From contig NZ_ANBA01000002.1 of assembly GCF_000341085.1 (NCBI RefSeq), positions 372,001 through 436,000 on the forward strand: DNA of 64,000 nt. The letters are read 5' to 3'. Below, one piece after another: positions 42,788-51,906 of the stretch. The notes under the pieces are model-generated. The model was given only the letters and a program-made list of their open reading frames with translations, was not told the origin of the DNA and ran no database searches. This DNA comes from Nocardiopsis ganjiahuensis DSM 45031. Lineage in GTDB: Bacteria > Actinomycetota > Actinomycetes > Streptosporangiales > Streptosporangiaceae. How positions within the stretch are numbered: the stretch's first letter is position 1; each line of letters starts with the position of its first letter. The position numbers were made by a program, and so were the translations under genes.

Positions 42788-44827
42788 ATGGCCTCTCCCC
42801 CCGAAGCCCGCAACACCGCCCAGGGCGCGGTCCACGGTCAGCTGCTCCAGGTCCGGGACCTCCACGGCGGCGTCACCCTGAACGCGCCACCCCGGGCCCC
42901 CGGCCCAGCGGCGGACGTGTCCCTGGACCCGCCCCGGCCCGCGACCACCGTGCGCGGACGCGGGGAGCTGTTGGCCGAGCTGCGTTCGGCGATGGAACAC
43001 GGGGCTCCGGTCCCGCACGTGCTCACCGGGCCCGGGGGGTTCGGGAAGACCACCGTGGCGGCGGCGCTCGCCGAGCACGCCCGTTCCCAAGGGCGGACCG
43101 TGTTCTGGGTCCGCCCGGACGCCGTCCTGCCGAGCATGCTGGAGGTGGCCGTGGAGTTGGGCGGCTCCCGACAGGAGGCCGAGGAGTTCACGGCCGCGCC
43201 CAGGCAGGCCGCGCGCTGGGTGTGGCGACACCTGGACACCGCCCGGAACCCCTGGCTGCTGGTGATCGACAACGCCGACCGGCCCGAGGAACTCGACCCC
43301 GAACACCGCCCCGGTGAACAGCGCGGCTGGCTGCGCTCCAGCCCGGGCGGGTTCGTCCTGGTCACCAGCCGACTCGACGATCCCGCGCTGTGGGCGCCCG
43401 CGAAGGTGCACCGGGTGAGGGCTCTGGAAGGCCCGGACGCGGCCACGGCCCTGACGGACCACACCGGTGCGGAACGGCTTCCCGGGGCCGAAGAGCTCGC
43501 CGAACGCCTCGGCGGGGTCCCGCTGGCGCTCTTCCTGGCCGGACGCATCCTGGCCACCCACCACGTCCTCCTGCCCGACGCGAGCTCCCTGCTGGGTCAC
43601 CTCGACGGGGACATCGCGCGACTCGACGAACTCTCAGGACCGCTGGTGACAGGGGACGACAGCGAGCGCCGCCTGCTCTCCGGGGTCTGGGAACTGTCCC
43701 TGCGCATGGTGGGTGAACAGAACCCGCAGGCCGTGCCCCTGTTGCGAGCACTGGCCCTGCTCGGGCCCCAGGGCCGGACCGTGCCGCTGTGGCGGCTGCC
43801 GGTCTCCGAGCTGGTCGGCGGCGCCCTGGACACCTCGGAGCAGCCGCTGGACGAAGCCTCCTTCGCCCGGGCGGTGAACGCGCTGGCCGTCCACGGACTG
43901 GTCCAGGTACAACGGCGTTTCGAGGAAACCGGGCTGCGCCTGCATCCGCTGGTCTCGGAGACGGTGCGGGCGCGGTTCGGCGAGGACGACCTGCCCCTGG
44001 TCCTGGGCGTCGAGGAGCTCCTGACGCGGCAGGGCGACCAGCACCCGCGGTTCGAGCTGGGCGCCTTCGCCGCCCTGGGCGCGCTGGCCCGCCGGACAGC
44101 GGCGCTGGGGCCGCGGTTCCAGGCACGGGTCGGGCTCTCCGAGGCGCGCAGGCACCTGCAGCTGGGACAGTTCACGGAGGCGGAACGGGTGGCGGGTGCC
44201 GTCCGCAGGACCGCACAGGAAACGCTGGGCCCCGACGATCCCCTCACACTCCAGGCCCGGCACCTGCTGGCCGAGGGCCTGCTCTTCCGGGAGCGCGTCT
44301 CCGAGGCCGAGAGCGCGTACCTGGCGTTGCTCGCGGACCGGGAGCGGGTGCTGGGCGCCGAGCATCCCCGGACCCTGGACACCCGCCATCAGATCGCCCT
44401 GGTGGCCGGGATGCACGGTGACTGGGCGTCCGCCCGGAAGCAGCACGGGGAGATCCTCGAGACACGGACGAGGGTGCAGGGCCCGGAGGCCGACGAGACC
44501 CTGGCCTCCATGGACGCCCTCGGGTACGCCGCCATGAGGATGGGCGACCTGGACACGGCGGAGCAGCTGTTCGAAGAGGTCCACGAGATCCGGGAACGCG
44601 TCCTGGGCGGAGGGGACCGGCTCACCCTGAACGCCGGGTACAAGCTCGGGCTGGTCGCCCTGAGACGCGGCGACCGCCCCAGGGCCCGCCTGCACTTCAG
44701 GGCCGTCCTGGAGGGGCGCCGTCGCGTGCTGGGCGAAGACCACCCGCAGACCCGGCTGGTGCGGGACCGCCTGAGCGGGGCGGACTTCGAGGAGACCAGG
44801 GCGGGAGGGGCCCTGAACTCCGGCTAA
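42788..44827 (+). CDS. STAND/NB-ARC ATPase with TPR repeats and an N-terminal amyloid-motif-like peptide
   Basis: A 679-residue protein. Residues 8-31 (NTAQGAVHG, then LLQVRDLHGGV) resemble the short N-terminal G-x-VHG/VQ-x-HGGV motifs found on actinobacterial NLR-like proteins and proposed as amyloid signalling sequences. The NTPase has Walker A TGPGGFGKTT (80-89) and Walker B WLLVIDNAD (156-164), then GGVPLALFLAG (GLPL-like motif). TPR repeats (about 440-650) include PLTLQARHLLAEGL, PRTLDTRHQIALV and LTLNAGYKLGLVALRRGD. No effector domain is fused. Possibly a defence or signalling scaffold. The stop overlaps the convergent SpoIIM stop. Confidence 0.82.
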   Translation: MASPPEARNTAQGAVHGQLLQVRDLHGGVTLNAPPRAPGPAADVSLDPPRPATTVRGRGELLAELRSAMEHGAPVPHVLTGPGGFGKTTVAAALAEHARSQGRTVFWVRPDAVLPSMLEVAVELGGSRQEAEEFTAAPRQAARWVWRHLDTARNPWLLVIDNADRPEELDPEHRPGEQRGWLRSSPGGFVLVTSRLDDPALWAPAKVHRVRALEGPDAATALTDHTGAERLPGAEELAERLGGVPLALFLAGRILATHHVLLPDASSLLGHLDGDIARLDELSGPLVTGDDSERRLLSGVWELSLRMVGEQNPQAVPLLRALALLGPQGRTVPLWRLPVSELVGGALDTSEQPLDEASFARAVNALAVHGLVQVQRRFEETGLRLHPLVSETVRARFGEDDLPLVLGVEELLTRQGDQHPRFELGAFAALGALARRTAALGPRFQARVGLSEARRHLQLGQFTEAERVAGAVRRTAQETLGPDDPLTLQARHLLAEGLLFRERVSEAESAYLALLADRERVLGAEHPRTLDTRHQIALVAGMHGDWASARKQHGEILETRTRVQGPEADETLASMDALGYAAMRMGDLDTAEQLFEEVHEIRERVLGGGDRLTLNAGYKLGLVALRRGDRPRARLHFRAVLEGRRRVLGEDHPQTRLVRDRLSGADFEETRAGGALNSG

Positions 44828-45819
44828 CCGGCCACCGGGACGGCGGCGGGGGCGTCCCTGATGTCGCCGGTCTCGCCCTCCTCGTGGGCCTTCCTGCCGA
44901 CCGTGTAGACGTAGACGAAGAACAGGACCTCGGCGACCACGCCGATGCCGATGGCGATCCAGGTGTTGGTGACCCAGCCGGTGACCAGGCCCTCGATGAG
45001 ACCCGAGACGAACAGCACCACCACCAGGCCCAGCACCACGGCGATGGCCGCGCGGGCCTCCTCGCCCAGGGCGCGCAGGCGGGTCCGGTCGCCCGGGGAG
45101 ACGAGGGTCCAGCCGATCTTCAGCCCCACACCGCCGGCCACGAACACGGCGGTCAGCTCCAACAGGCCGTGCGGGAGGATCAGCGCGAAGAACACGTCCC
45201 CGCGACCCATCGCGAACATCATGCCGCCGGCCGAGCCGAGGTTGACCGCGTTGAGGAAGAGCACACCGAGCGTGGGCAGGCCGAAGGCCACACCGAAGAT
45301 GATCGCCTGCGCCGCCACCCAGGCGTTGTTGGTCCACACCTGGGCCGCGAAGGATCCCGCGGGGTTCTCCACGTAGTAGTTGGCGAAATCGTGCTCGACG
45401 TAGCGCGCGATGGACTCGGGTGTGCCGATGGCGGCCAGGACGTCGGGGTCGGTGGCGATCCACACACCGGTCACCGTCGCCACGGCGAGGGTTCCGGCGG
45501 TCACGCCGATCCACCACCAGCGCAGCCGGTACAGCACCGCGGGGAACACCCTGGTGAAGAAACCGCCGACGTCGGTCCACGAGGACGCGTGTGAGCCGGT
45601 CACCGCGGACCGGGCCCGGGCCACCTGGGAGGACAGCCGTCCGGCCAGCTCCGGGTCCTGACCCGAGGAGCGCACCACGGACAGGTGGGTCGACACCCTC
45701 TGGTAGAGGTCGACGAGCTCGTCGATCTCCTCACCCGTGAGCGAACGGCGCCGGCGCACCAGTTCGTCGAGCCGTTCCCACTCCCGGGCGTGCGCCGCGG
45801 CAAAGACGTCGATATCCAC
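44824..45819 (-). CDS. SpoIIM (DUF95) family membrane protein
   Basis: A 331-residue stage II sporulation protein M homologue. The N-terminal soluble helix VDIDVFAAAHAREWERLDEL ends in a set of about five to six membrane helices with FANYYVENPAGSFAAQVWTNNAW and FALILPHGLLELTAVFVAGG, the family signature. GTG 45819 gives the usual N-terminus. Divergent from the RDD gene, as elsewhere in actinobacteria, where both flank the MoxR/DUF58 genes. In bacilli SpoIIM takes part in membrane remodelling with peptidoglycan hydrolases; the function here is unknown. Confidence 0.9.
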   Translation of the reverse strand: MDIDVFAAAHAREWERLDELVRRRRSLTGEEIDELVDLYQRVSTHLSVVRSSGQDPELAGRLSSQVARARSAVTGSHASSWTDVGGFFTRVFPAVLYRLRWWWIGVTAGTLAVATVTGVWIATDPDVLAAIGTPESIARYVEHDFANYYVENPAGSFAAQVWTNNAWVAAQAIIFGVAFGLPTLGVLFLNAVNLGSAGGMMFAMGRGDVFFALILPHGLLELTAVFVAGGVGLKIGWTLVSPGDRTRLRALGEEARAAIAVVLGLVVVLFVSGLIEGLVTGWVTNTWIAIGIGVVAEVLFFVYVYTVGRKAHEEGETGDIRDAPAAVPVAG

Positions 45820-45935
45820 GCACTGGACACTACTGGATCGGTACCCCGCGACCGCGACCGGTGCGAACACGCCACCCCGCTGGCGGGTAGTGTCGTGGAG
45901 ACGGTTTCAGACACCCGGTAAGGGAGCGTGTACTG

Positions 45936-46814
45936 GTGTCCTATCCCGGTGGTGGCGGAACCCGTGACGACGTGTACGGCACAACGCCGCTGGTCACGGG
46001 TGACGCCGTGGTACTCGAACTGCGCCCGGCCGGTTTCGCCACGCGCACGGCGGCGATCGCCATCGACTTCCTGGTGCAGATCATCGCGCTGATCGCCATG
46101 GGCCTGGTCGTCTCCTGGATCGGGGTGACCGTCGATCCCGCCGCGACCGCCGCGATCTCCCTGGCCGCCACGATCCTCATCATCGTCGGCTACCCCACCG
46201 CGTTCGAGTCCATCTCGCGCGGGCGCTCCCTCGGCAAGATGGCCCTGGGCCTGCGGGTGGTCGGAACCGACGGCTCACCCGAACGCTTCCGCCAGGCGCT
46301 GGCCCGGGCGCTGGCCGCGTTCGTCGAACTCTGGACGACCTTCGGCGTGATCGCCCTGATCACCTCGATGCTCAACCGGGACGGCCGCCGGATCGGCGAC
46401 TTCGTGGCCGGGACCATGGTGGTGGAGGAGCGCACCGGCGGACGCCGCGACGTGGTCATCCCGATGCCGCCGCACCTGGCCGCCTGGGCCGCGACGACCG
46501 AGCTGTCCCGGCTGTCCCCCGAGACCGCGAACGCCGCCCGCCAGTACGTGCTGCGATACGGCGAGCTCGCCGAGCACACCCGGCACGAGATGGGCATCCA
46601 GCTGGCCGACACCGTCGCCGCCCAGGTCAGCCCGGCCCCGCCGCCCGGCACCACGCCGCCGTACTTCCTGGCGGCCGTGCTGGCCGAGCGCCGTCGCCGC
46701 AGCCTGGAAGCCATGGGACAACCCTCCTCCCAGGGCTTCCAGGGCCCACAGCACCACGGATTCCAAGGGCATGGCCCGCAGGGCCCGTACCCTGGCTCGC
46801 GTCCCCGGTGGTAG
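45936..46814 (+). CDS. RDD family membrane protein
   Basis: A 292-residue protein. The RDD domain starts LRPAGFATRTAAIAIDFLVQ with the usual Arg-Asp pair and has SRGRSLGKMALGLRVV and NRDGRRIGDFVAGTMVV, with about three membrane helices. A soluble C-terminal part follows, ending in a Gln/Gly/His-rich tail (QGFQGPQHHGFQGHGPQGP). GTG start. Divergent from SpoIIM by 116 bp; together they form the usual partner pair of the MoxR cluster. Confidence 0.9.
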   Translation: MSYPGGGGTRDDVYGTTPLVTGDAVVLELRPAGFATRTAAIAIDFLVQIIALIAMGLVVSWIGVTVDPAATAAISLAATILIIVGYPTAFESISRGRSLGKMALGLRVVGTDGSPERFRQALARALAAFVELWTTFGVIALITSMLNRDGRRIGDFVAGTMVVEERTGGRRDVVIPMPPHLAAWAATTELSRLSPETANAARQYVLRYGELAEHTRHEMGIQLADTVAAQVSPAPPPGTTPPYFLAAVLAERRRRSLEAMGQPSSQGFQGPQHHGFQGHGPQGPYPGSRPRW

Positions 46815-46861
46815 CTCTCCAGCGATAAGCGGAAACCACGCATAGCGTCAGGCTGAACACG

Positions 46862-46867
46862 TTAAGT
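46862..46867 (+). promoter_or_regulatory. Candidate -10 box for a leaderless hicAB transcript
   Basis: TTAAGT lies 8 bp before the hicA ATG, so transcription would start at or next to the start codon. No Shine-Dalgarno precedes hicA. A short inverted repeat, GAAC-N7-GTTC (46855-46869), overlaps it and could be an autoregulatory site. Confidence 0.35.
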
Positions 46868-46874
46868 TCGCGAC

Positions 46875-47072
46875 ATGCCCCTCAAGGTCCGCGAGATCAT
46901 CAAGCTCATCGAAGCCGACGGCTGGGTACTGCATCGAATACGCGGCAGTCATCGGCACTACGTGCATCCGAAGAAACCGGGGGTGGTGACCATCCCGGGA
47001 AAACCGAGCCGAGACTTGCCCATTGGTACCGAGCGCAGCATCCTGAAACAGGCGGGAATCACATGGAGGTAG
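46875..47072 (+). CDS. hicA: HicA family toxin (mRNA interferase)
   Basis: A 65-residue dsRBD-like RNA-cleaving toxin. VREIIKLIEADGWVLHRIRGSH carries the typical GSH catalytic histidine, then HYVHPKKPGVVTIPGKPSRDLPIGT and ILKQAGI. Length and order match HicA. It is followed at once by hicB, whose ribosome-binding site overlaps its stop codon. Possibly leaderless. Confidence 0.92.
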   Translation: MPLKVREIIKLIEADGWVLHRIRGSHRHYVHPKKPGVVTIPGKPSRDLPIGTERSILKQAGITWR

Positions 47073-47074
47073 CG

Positions 47075-47293
47075 ATGAGCACGTTCGCGGTCATCATCGA
47101 GCGGGCCGAGGACGGTGGTTTCGGCGCCTGGTCCCCCGACCTTCCCGGCTGTGTCGCACTGGGAGACACGGAGGAGGAGGCCCTCCAGGAGATGCACGAG
47201 GCCGTGCGAGGGCACCTGGAGGTGCTCCGGGAGCGGGGAGAAGCCGTCCCGGAACCGACCACCGTGGCCGCGACCACGTTCACGGCGGCCTGA
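47075..47293 (+). CDS. hicB: HicB family antitoxin, short form
   Basis: A 72-residue partly degraded RNase-H-fold antitoxin: FAVIIERAEDGGFGAWSPDLPGC is the HicB signature, then GDTEEEALQEMHEAVRGHLEVL. No C-terminal DNA-binding domain is present, so autoregulation would need HicA or another factor. GGAGGT lies four bases before ATG 47075; the in-frame ATG 47063 overlaps hicA and lacks an RBS. Confidence 0.9.
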   Translation: MSTFAVIIERAEDGGFGAWSPDLPGCVALGDTEEEALQEMHEAVRGHLEVLRERGEAVPEPTTVAATTFTAA

Positions 47294-47302
47294 CCCCCAA
47301 GG

Positions 47303-48565
47303 TCAGGGGCGCCAGGAGTTCAGGTAGGCCTCCTGGTCGGGGGTGAGCGCGTCGATGCCCACGCCCAGGGCCGCGAGTTCCAGCCGGGCGACCTCGTTGT
47401 CGGTCTCCTCGGGCACCTCGACCACACCGGGTTCGAGTGTGCCGTGCTCCTTCGCCAGCCACTCCGAGGTGAGCGCCTGCACGGCGAAGGACATGTCCAT
47501 GACGGCGGCGGGGTGGCCCTCCGCGGCGCCCAGGTTGACCAGGCGGCCCTCGGAGAGCAGCAGGAGCCTGCGGCCGTCGGCGAACACGTACTCCTCGGCC
47601 TGTTCGCGCACGCTGCGGTCGACCGCCACGGACAGCGCGTCCAGGGCGTTCAGGTCGATCTCGAGGTCGAAGTGGCCGGAGTTCGCCAGGATCGCGCCGT
47701 CCCGCATCACCGCCAGGTGTTCGTGGCGGATCACGTCGCGGTTTCCGGTGGCGGTGACGAACACGTCCCCGACCGGCGCGGCGGTCTCCATCGTGGCGAC
47801 CGTGTACCCCTGCATCACGGCGTCCAGCGCCTTGACCGGGTCCACCTCGGTGACGACCACGTTCGAACCCATGCCGCGGAACCGCTCGGCGAGGCCGCGT
47901 CCGCAGTAGCCGAACCCGGCCACGACCACGGTGCGCCCGGCCAGGAGCGTGTTCGTGGCGCGTAGGATCCCGTCCACGGTGGACTGCCCGGTGCCGTACC
48001 GGTTGTCGAACATCCGCTTGGTGCGGGTGTCGTTGACCGCGACCATCGGTAGCCGGAGCTCGCCCTCGGCGCTCATCCTGCGCAGACGGATGACCCCGGT
48101 GGTGGTCTGCTCGCAGCCGCCCAGCACCCCTTCGAGCAGTTCGGGGCGGTCCACATGGGCCGTGTTGACCAGGTCGCACCCGTCGTCCAGCAACAGGTGC
48201 GGCCGGGACTCCAGGACGGTGACCAGGTTGCGGTCGTAGGCGGCGGTGTCCATGCCCGCCCACGCGTGCACGGCCACCCCGTACTCGGCGACCAGGGCGG
48301 CGGCGGTGTCGTCCTGGGTGGAGAGCGGGTTGGAGGCGGCCAACCACACCTGGGCACCGCCCGCGCGCAGGACCCGGAGCAGGTTCGCGGTCTCGGCGGT
48401 CACGTGCAGGCACGCGGCCACCCGCAGCCCTTCGAGCGGCCGCTCCTCGGCGAACCGTTCGCGGACGCTGCGCAGGACGGGCATGGAGCGTTCGGCCCAT
48501 GCCACACGGCGGACCCCGGCCTTCGCGAGGCCGAGGTCCGCCACCTCGTGCGAGGGGAGTGTCAT
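47303..48565 (-). CDS. S-adenosylhomocysteine hydrolase paralog, archaeal/Thermotoga-like short form
   Basis: A 420-residue NAD-dependent hydrolase. Catalytic positions are kept: [44 protein letters not shown] (Lys and Asp) and [10 protein letters not shown]. The NAD loop is [13 protein letters not shown] rather than GYGDVGKG. It lacks the insertion and the C-terminal KPDHYRY lid of the bacterial/eukaryal form, ending EAYLNSWRP instead. Archaeal short forms can prefer S-inosylhomocysteine. It starts 19 bp after ahcY and is co-transcribed with it. Recruitment to another nucleoside thioether is possible. Confidence 0.85.
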   Translation of the reverse strand: MTLPSHEVADLGLAKAGVRRVAWAERSMPVLRSVRERFAEERPLEGLRVAACLHVTAETANLLRVLRAGGAQVWLAASNPLSTQDDTAAALVAEYGVAVHAWAGMDTAAYDRNLVTVLESRPHLLLDDGCDLVNTAHVDRPELLEGVLGGCEQTTTGVIRLRRMSAEGELRLPMVAVNDTRTKRMFDNRYGTGQSTVDGILRATNTLLAGRTVVVAGFGYCGRGLAERFRGMGSNVVVTEVDPVKALDAVMQGYTVATMETAAPVGDVFVTATGNRDVIRHEHLAVMRDGAILANSGHFDLEIDLNALDALSVAVDRSVREQAEEYVFADGRRLLLLSEGRLVNLGAAEGHPAAVMDMSFAVQALTSEWLAKEHGTLEPGVVEVPEETDNEVARLELAALGVGIDALTPDQEAYLNSWRP

Positions 48566-48584
48566 CTTGTGGAAGGACTCGCCC

Positions 48585-50021
<1,437 letters not shown>

Positions 50022-50149
50022 GCGTTCCTCACTCGTCAAGTCATGGTTACGAGCCGATTCTAGGCCCGCGACCCACCCTCGGACACAAAGCTCACACCGA
50101 GATGTCAGATTTGCGCGATGTGGCGCTTCACGTGGGTTAGGGTCCCAGC

Positions 50150-50596
50150 ATGGCCGCCCTCGACGACGACCCCACAGCGCCCGGACCCGACGGTTCGCCG
50201 GTCCCCATCTCCGCGGCTGCCGAGCGGGTCGGCAGCACCGCCCGCATGCTGCGCTACCGCGAGGGCCTCGGCCTGCTCCCCCGGACCCAGGAACAGCCCA
50301 CGGGGCGCGGGCACCGGCACCGCCGGTTCACCGAGGAGGACCTGCGCACGATCGAGGGCGGGCTGGAGCTGGAGCGCGAGTTCGACATCCCCCCGGCGGC
50401 TCTGGCCTTCGCCCTGCGCGTGCTCGCCGAACCCGACGTGCTGGCCCGGGTGCGCGCGCACGGCGAACGCCTGGGCAGGCTGGCCGCCGGCCGCACCCGG
50501 GCGCTGGACTTCGAGAAGCAGAAGGCCATGCGCCTTCTGGGCTCCCGTCGCCCCGGCCCCACGAGCCCGGGGACGCGCACCGACCACTCTGGTTGA
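50150..50596 (+). CDS. MerR-like helix-turn-helix regulator
   Basis: A 148-residue protein. [22 protein letters not shown] and [20 protein letters not shown] form a MerR-type winged helix, with [21 protein letters not shown] as the following helix. There is only a short C-terminal part and no cysteine effector site. Divergent from ahcY with a 128-bp gap, so it might regulate it. No clear Shine-Dalgarno precedes the ATG. Confidence 0.75.
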   Translation: MAALDDDPTAPGPDGSPVPISAAAERVGSTARMLRYREGLGLLPRTQEQPTGRGHRHRRFTEEDLRTIEGGLELEREFDIPPAALAFALRVLAEPDVLARVRAHGERLGRLAAGRTRALDFEKQKAMRLLGSRRPGPTSPGTRTDHSG

Positions 50597-50679
50597 CCCG
50601 GGTCCACGGCCGTCACCGGACACCCAGACCAACCGTTCGGCATGTTTTGGCAAAGACCCCACGGGCTACGGATGAGACC

Positions 50680-51870
50680 GTGGACAGCCAACTCGGCGAC
50701 ACGGCCTGGGGGACACTCCCCGAGCGCGTGCGCGAAGACCTCAGGGACGTCGACCGCCTGCGGGCGGTCTGGGCCGCACAACGCCAGGGCCATCCCCTGG
50801 ACGTGCGCGGAGCCGCGCGGCGGGAGCTGACGCGGGACCGCGTCCGGGAGTGGGGAGGCGGCCCCGAACTCACCGAACTCCTGCTGACCGGTGCGTCGGC
50901 TTCGGGCGAGCCGATGACCGGCCCGCACATCGCGGCGCTGGCGGGGCGGGTCGCCGCGCTCCCCGAGACCGAGTGGACCCCGGGCACGCGCCGTGCGCTG
51001 CGGCCGTTCAGAACGGCCCTGTCCACCGAACACACCCTCGACCTCGCCCGGGCCGCGGTGGTCCCGGCCCACCCCGTGGTGCGGGCCGCGCACACCTACG
51101 CCGAGTGCGTGCGGATCCTGACCGAGGCCACAGGAGGGCCGGAGGCCACCGGAGAGGGAGGGGACGGCTTCGACGCGCCCTGGGCCCTGCCCTGGGTACT
51201 GGCCTCGCGGGTCCTCCAGCGGGCGGACCTGCCCCCGTTGCTCCTCGACCCGGGCTGTCCACCGCCCGGACCGTGTACCAAGCAGGACCCCGAGGAACGG
51301 CTCGCGCCCCTGGTCTCCCACATGGCGCGGCTGGTCACCGGGGCCCTGCGCGGCGAACTCGGCTGGGCTCGGGGGGACCGGCCCGGGGCGGGGGCACCGG
51401 TCCCTCCGCTGACCGCCGTGACGCGTCGCCGCGTCCTGGACTACGTCCGCTCCCGGCGCGACCCGGTCGCGCTCATCCTGCGCGCCCTGGACCCCGGGGC
51501 GAGCGCCACGGTCTCCTCGGGGGACGGCGGTGCCGCCACGGCCCGGGGCGGGCCGGAGCCCCTCGACCGGGCCCTGTTCACCCCGGGCGCGGCGTACTGG
51601 TGGACGTGCCTGGAGCTGGTGGTGGGCGACACGTCGCTGTCGCTCTACGTCCTGGTCCAGGACGTGGGCAGCCCGCCCTCGGGTGTGCTGGCGGTGACCG
51701 CGAACGCGCGCCTGGTCACCCCGGAGGGGGACCGGGAGACGCTGGAGATGTCCCGGAGCGACAGTGTCACCGTGATGCCCACGGACTGCGTGGACGACCG
51801 CTGGCCCCAGGTGCGGGACCTGGTGGACGAGGCGGTCTCCCGCTCCATGAACGAGCTCACCCGCCTGTGA
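50680..51870 (+). CDS. Hypothetical protein
   Basis: A 396-residue cytosolic-looking protein I do not recognise. It starts VDSQLGDTAWGTLPERVRED (GTG, weak RBS). It is rich in Ala/Arg/Leu helices (LDVRGAARRELTRDRVREWGG; LAALPETEWTPGTRRALRPF), with a variable Pro-rich middle (CPPPGPCTKQD). A beta-rich C-terminal third (YWWTCLELVVGDTSLSLYVLV ... VTPEGDRETLEMSRSDSV) is followed by a terminal helix. Codon bias supports it as real. Convergent with the kinase gene across 36 bp. Confidence 0.6.
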   Translation: MDSQLGDTAWGTLPERVREDLRDVDRLRAVWAAQRQGHPLDVRGAARRELTRDRVREWGGGPELTELLLTGASASGEPMTGPHIAALAGRVAALPETEWTPGTRRALRPFRTALSTEHTLDLARAAVVPAHPVVRAAHTYAECVRILTEATGGPEATGEGGDGFDAPWALPWVLASRVLQRADLPPLLLDPGCPPPGPCTKQDPEERLAPLVSHMARLVTGALRGELGWARGDRPGAGAPVPPLTAVTRRRVLDYVRSRRDPVALILRALDPGASATVSSGDGGAATARGGPEPLDRALFTPGAAYWWTCLELVVGDTSLSLYVLVQDVGSPPSGVLAVTANARLVTPEGDRETLEMSRSDSVTVMPTDCVDDRWPQVRDLVDEAVSRSMNELTRL

Positions 51871-51906
51871 GGCCGGAGGGCCGGGGGTCGGGCGGGGGAC
51901 CGGGGC

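Noticed and set aside
50022-50149. SAH riboswitch in front of ahcY
   Set aside because: I looked for the conserved core in the leader and could not align it; the gap more likely holds a promoter shared with the MerR-like gene.
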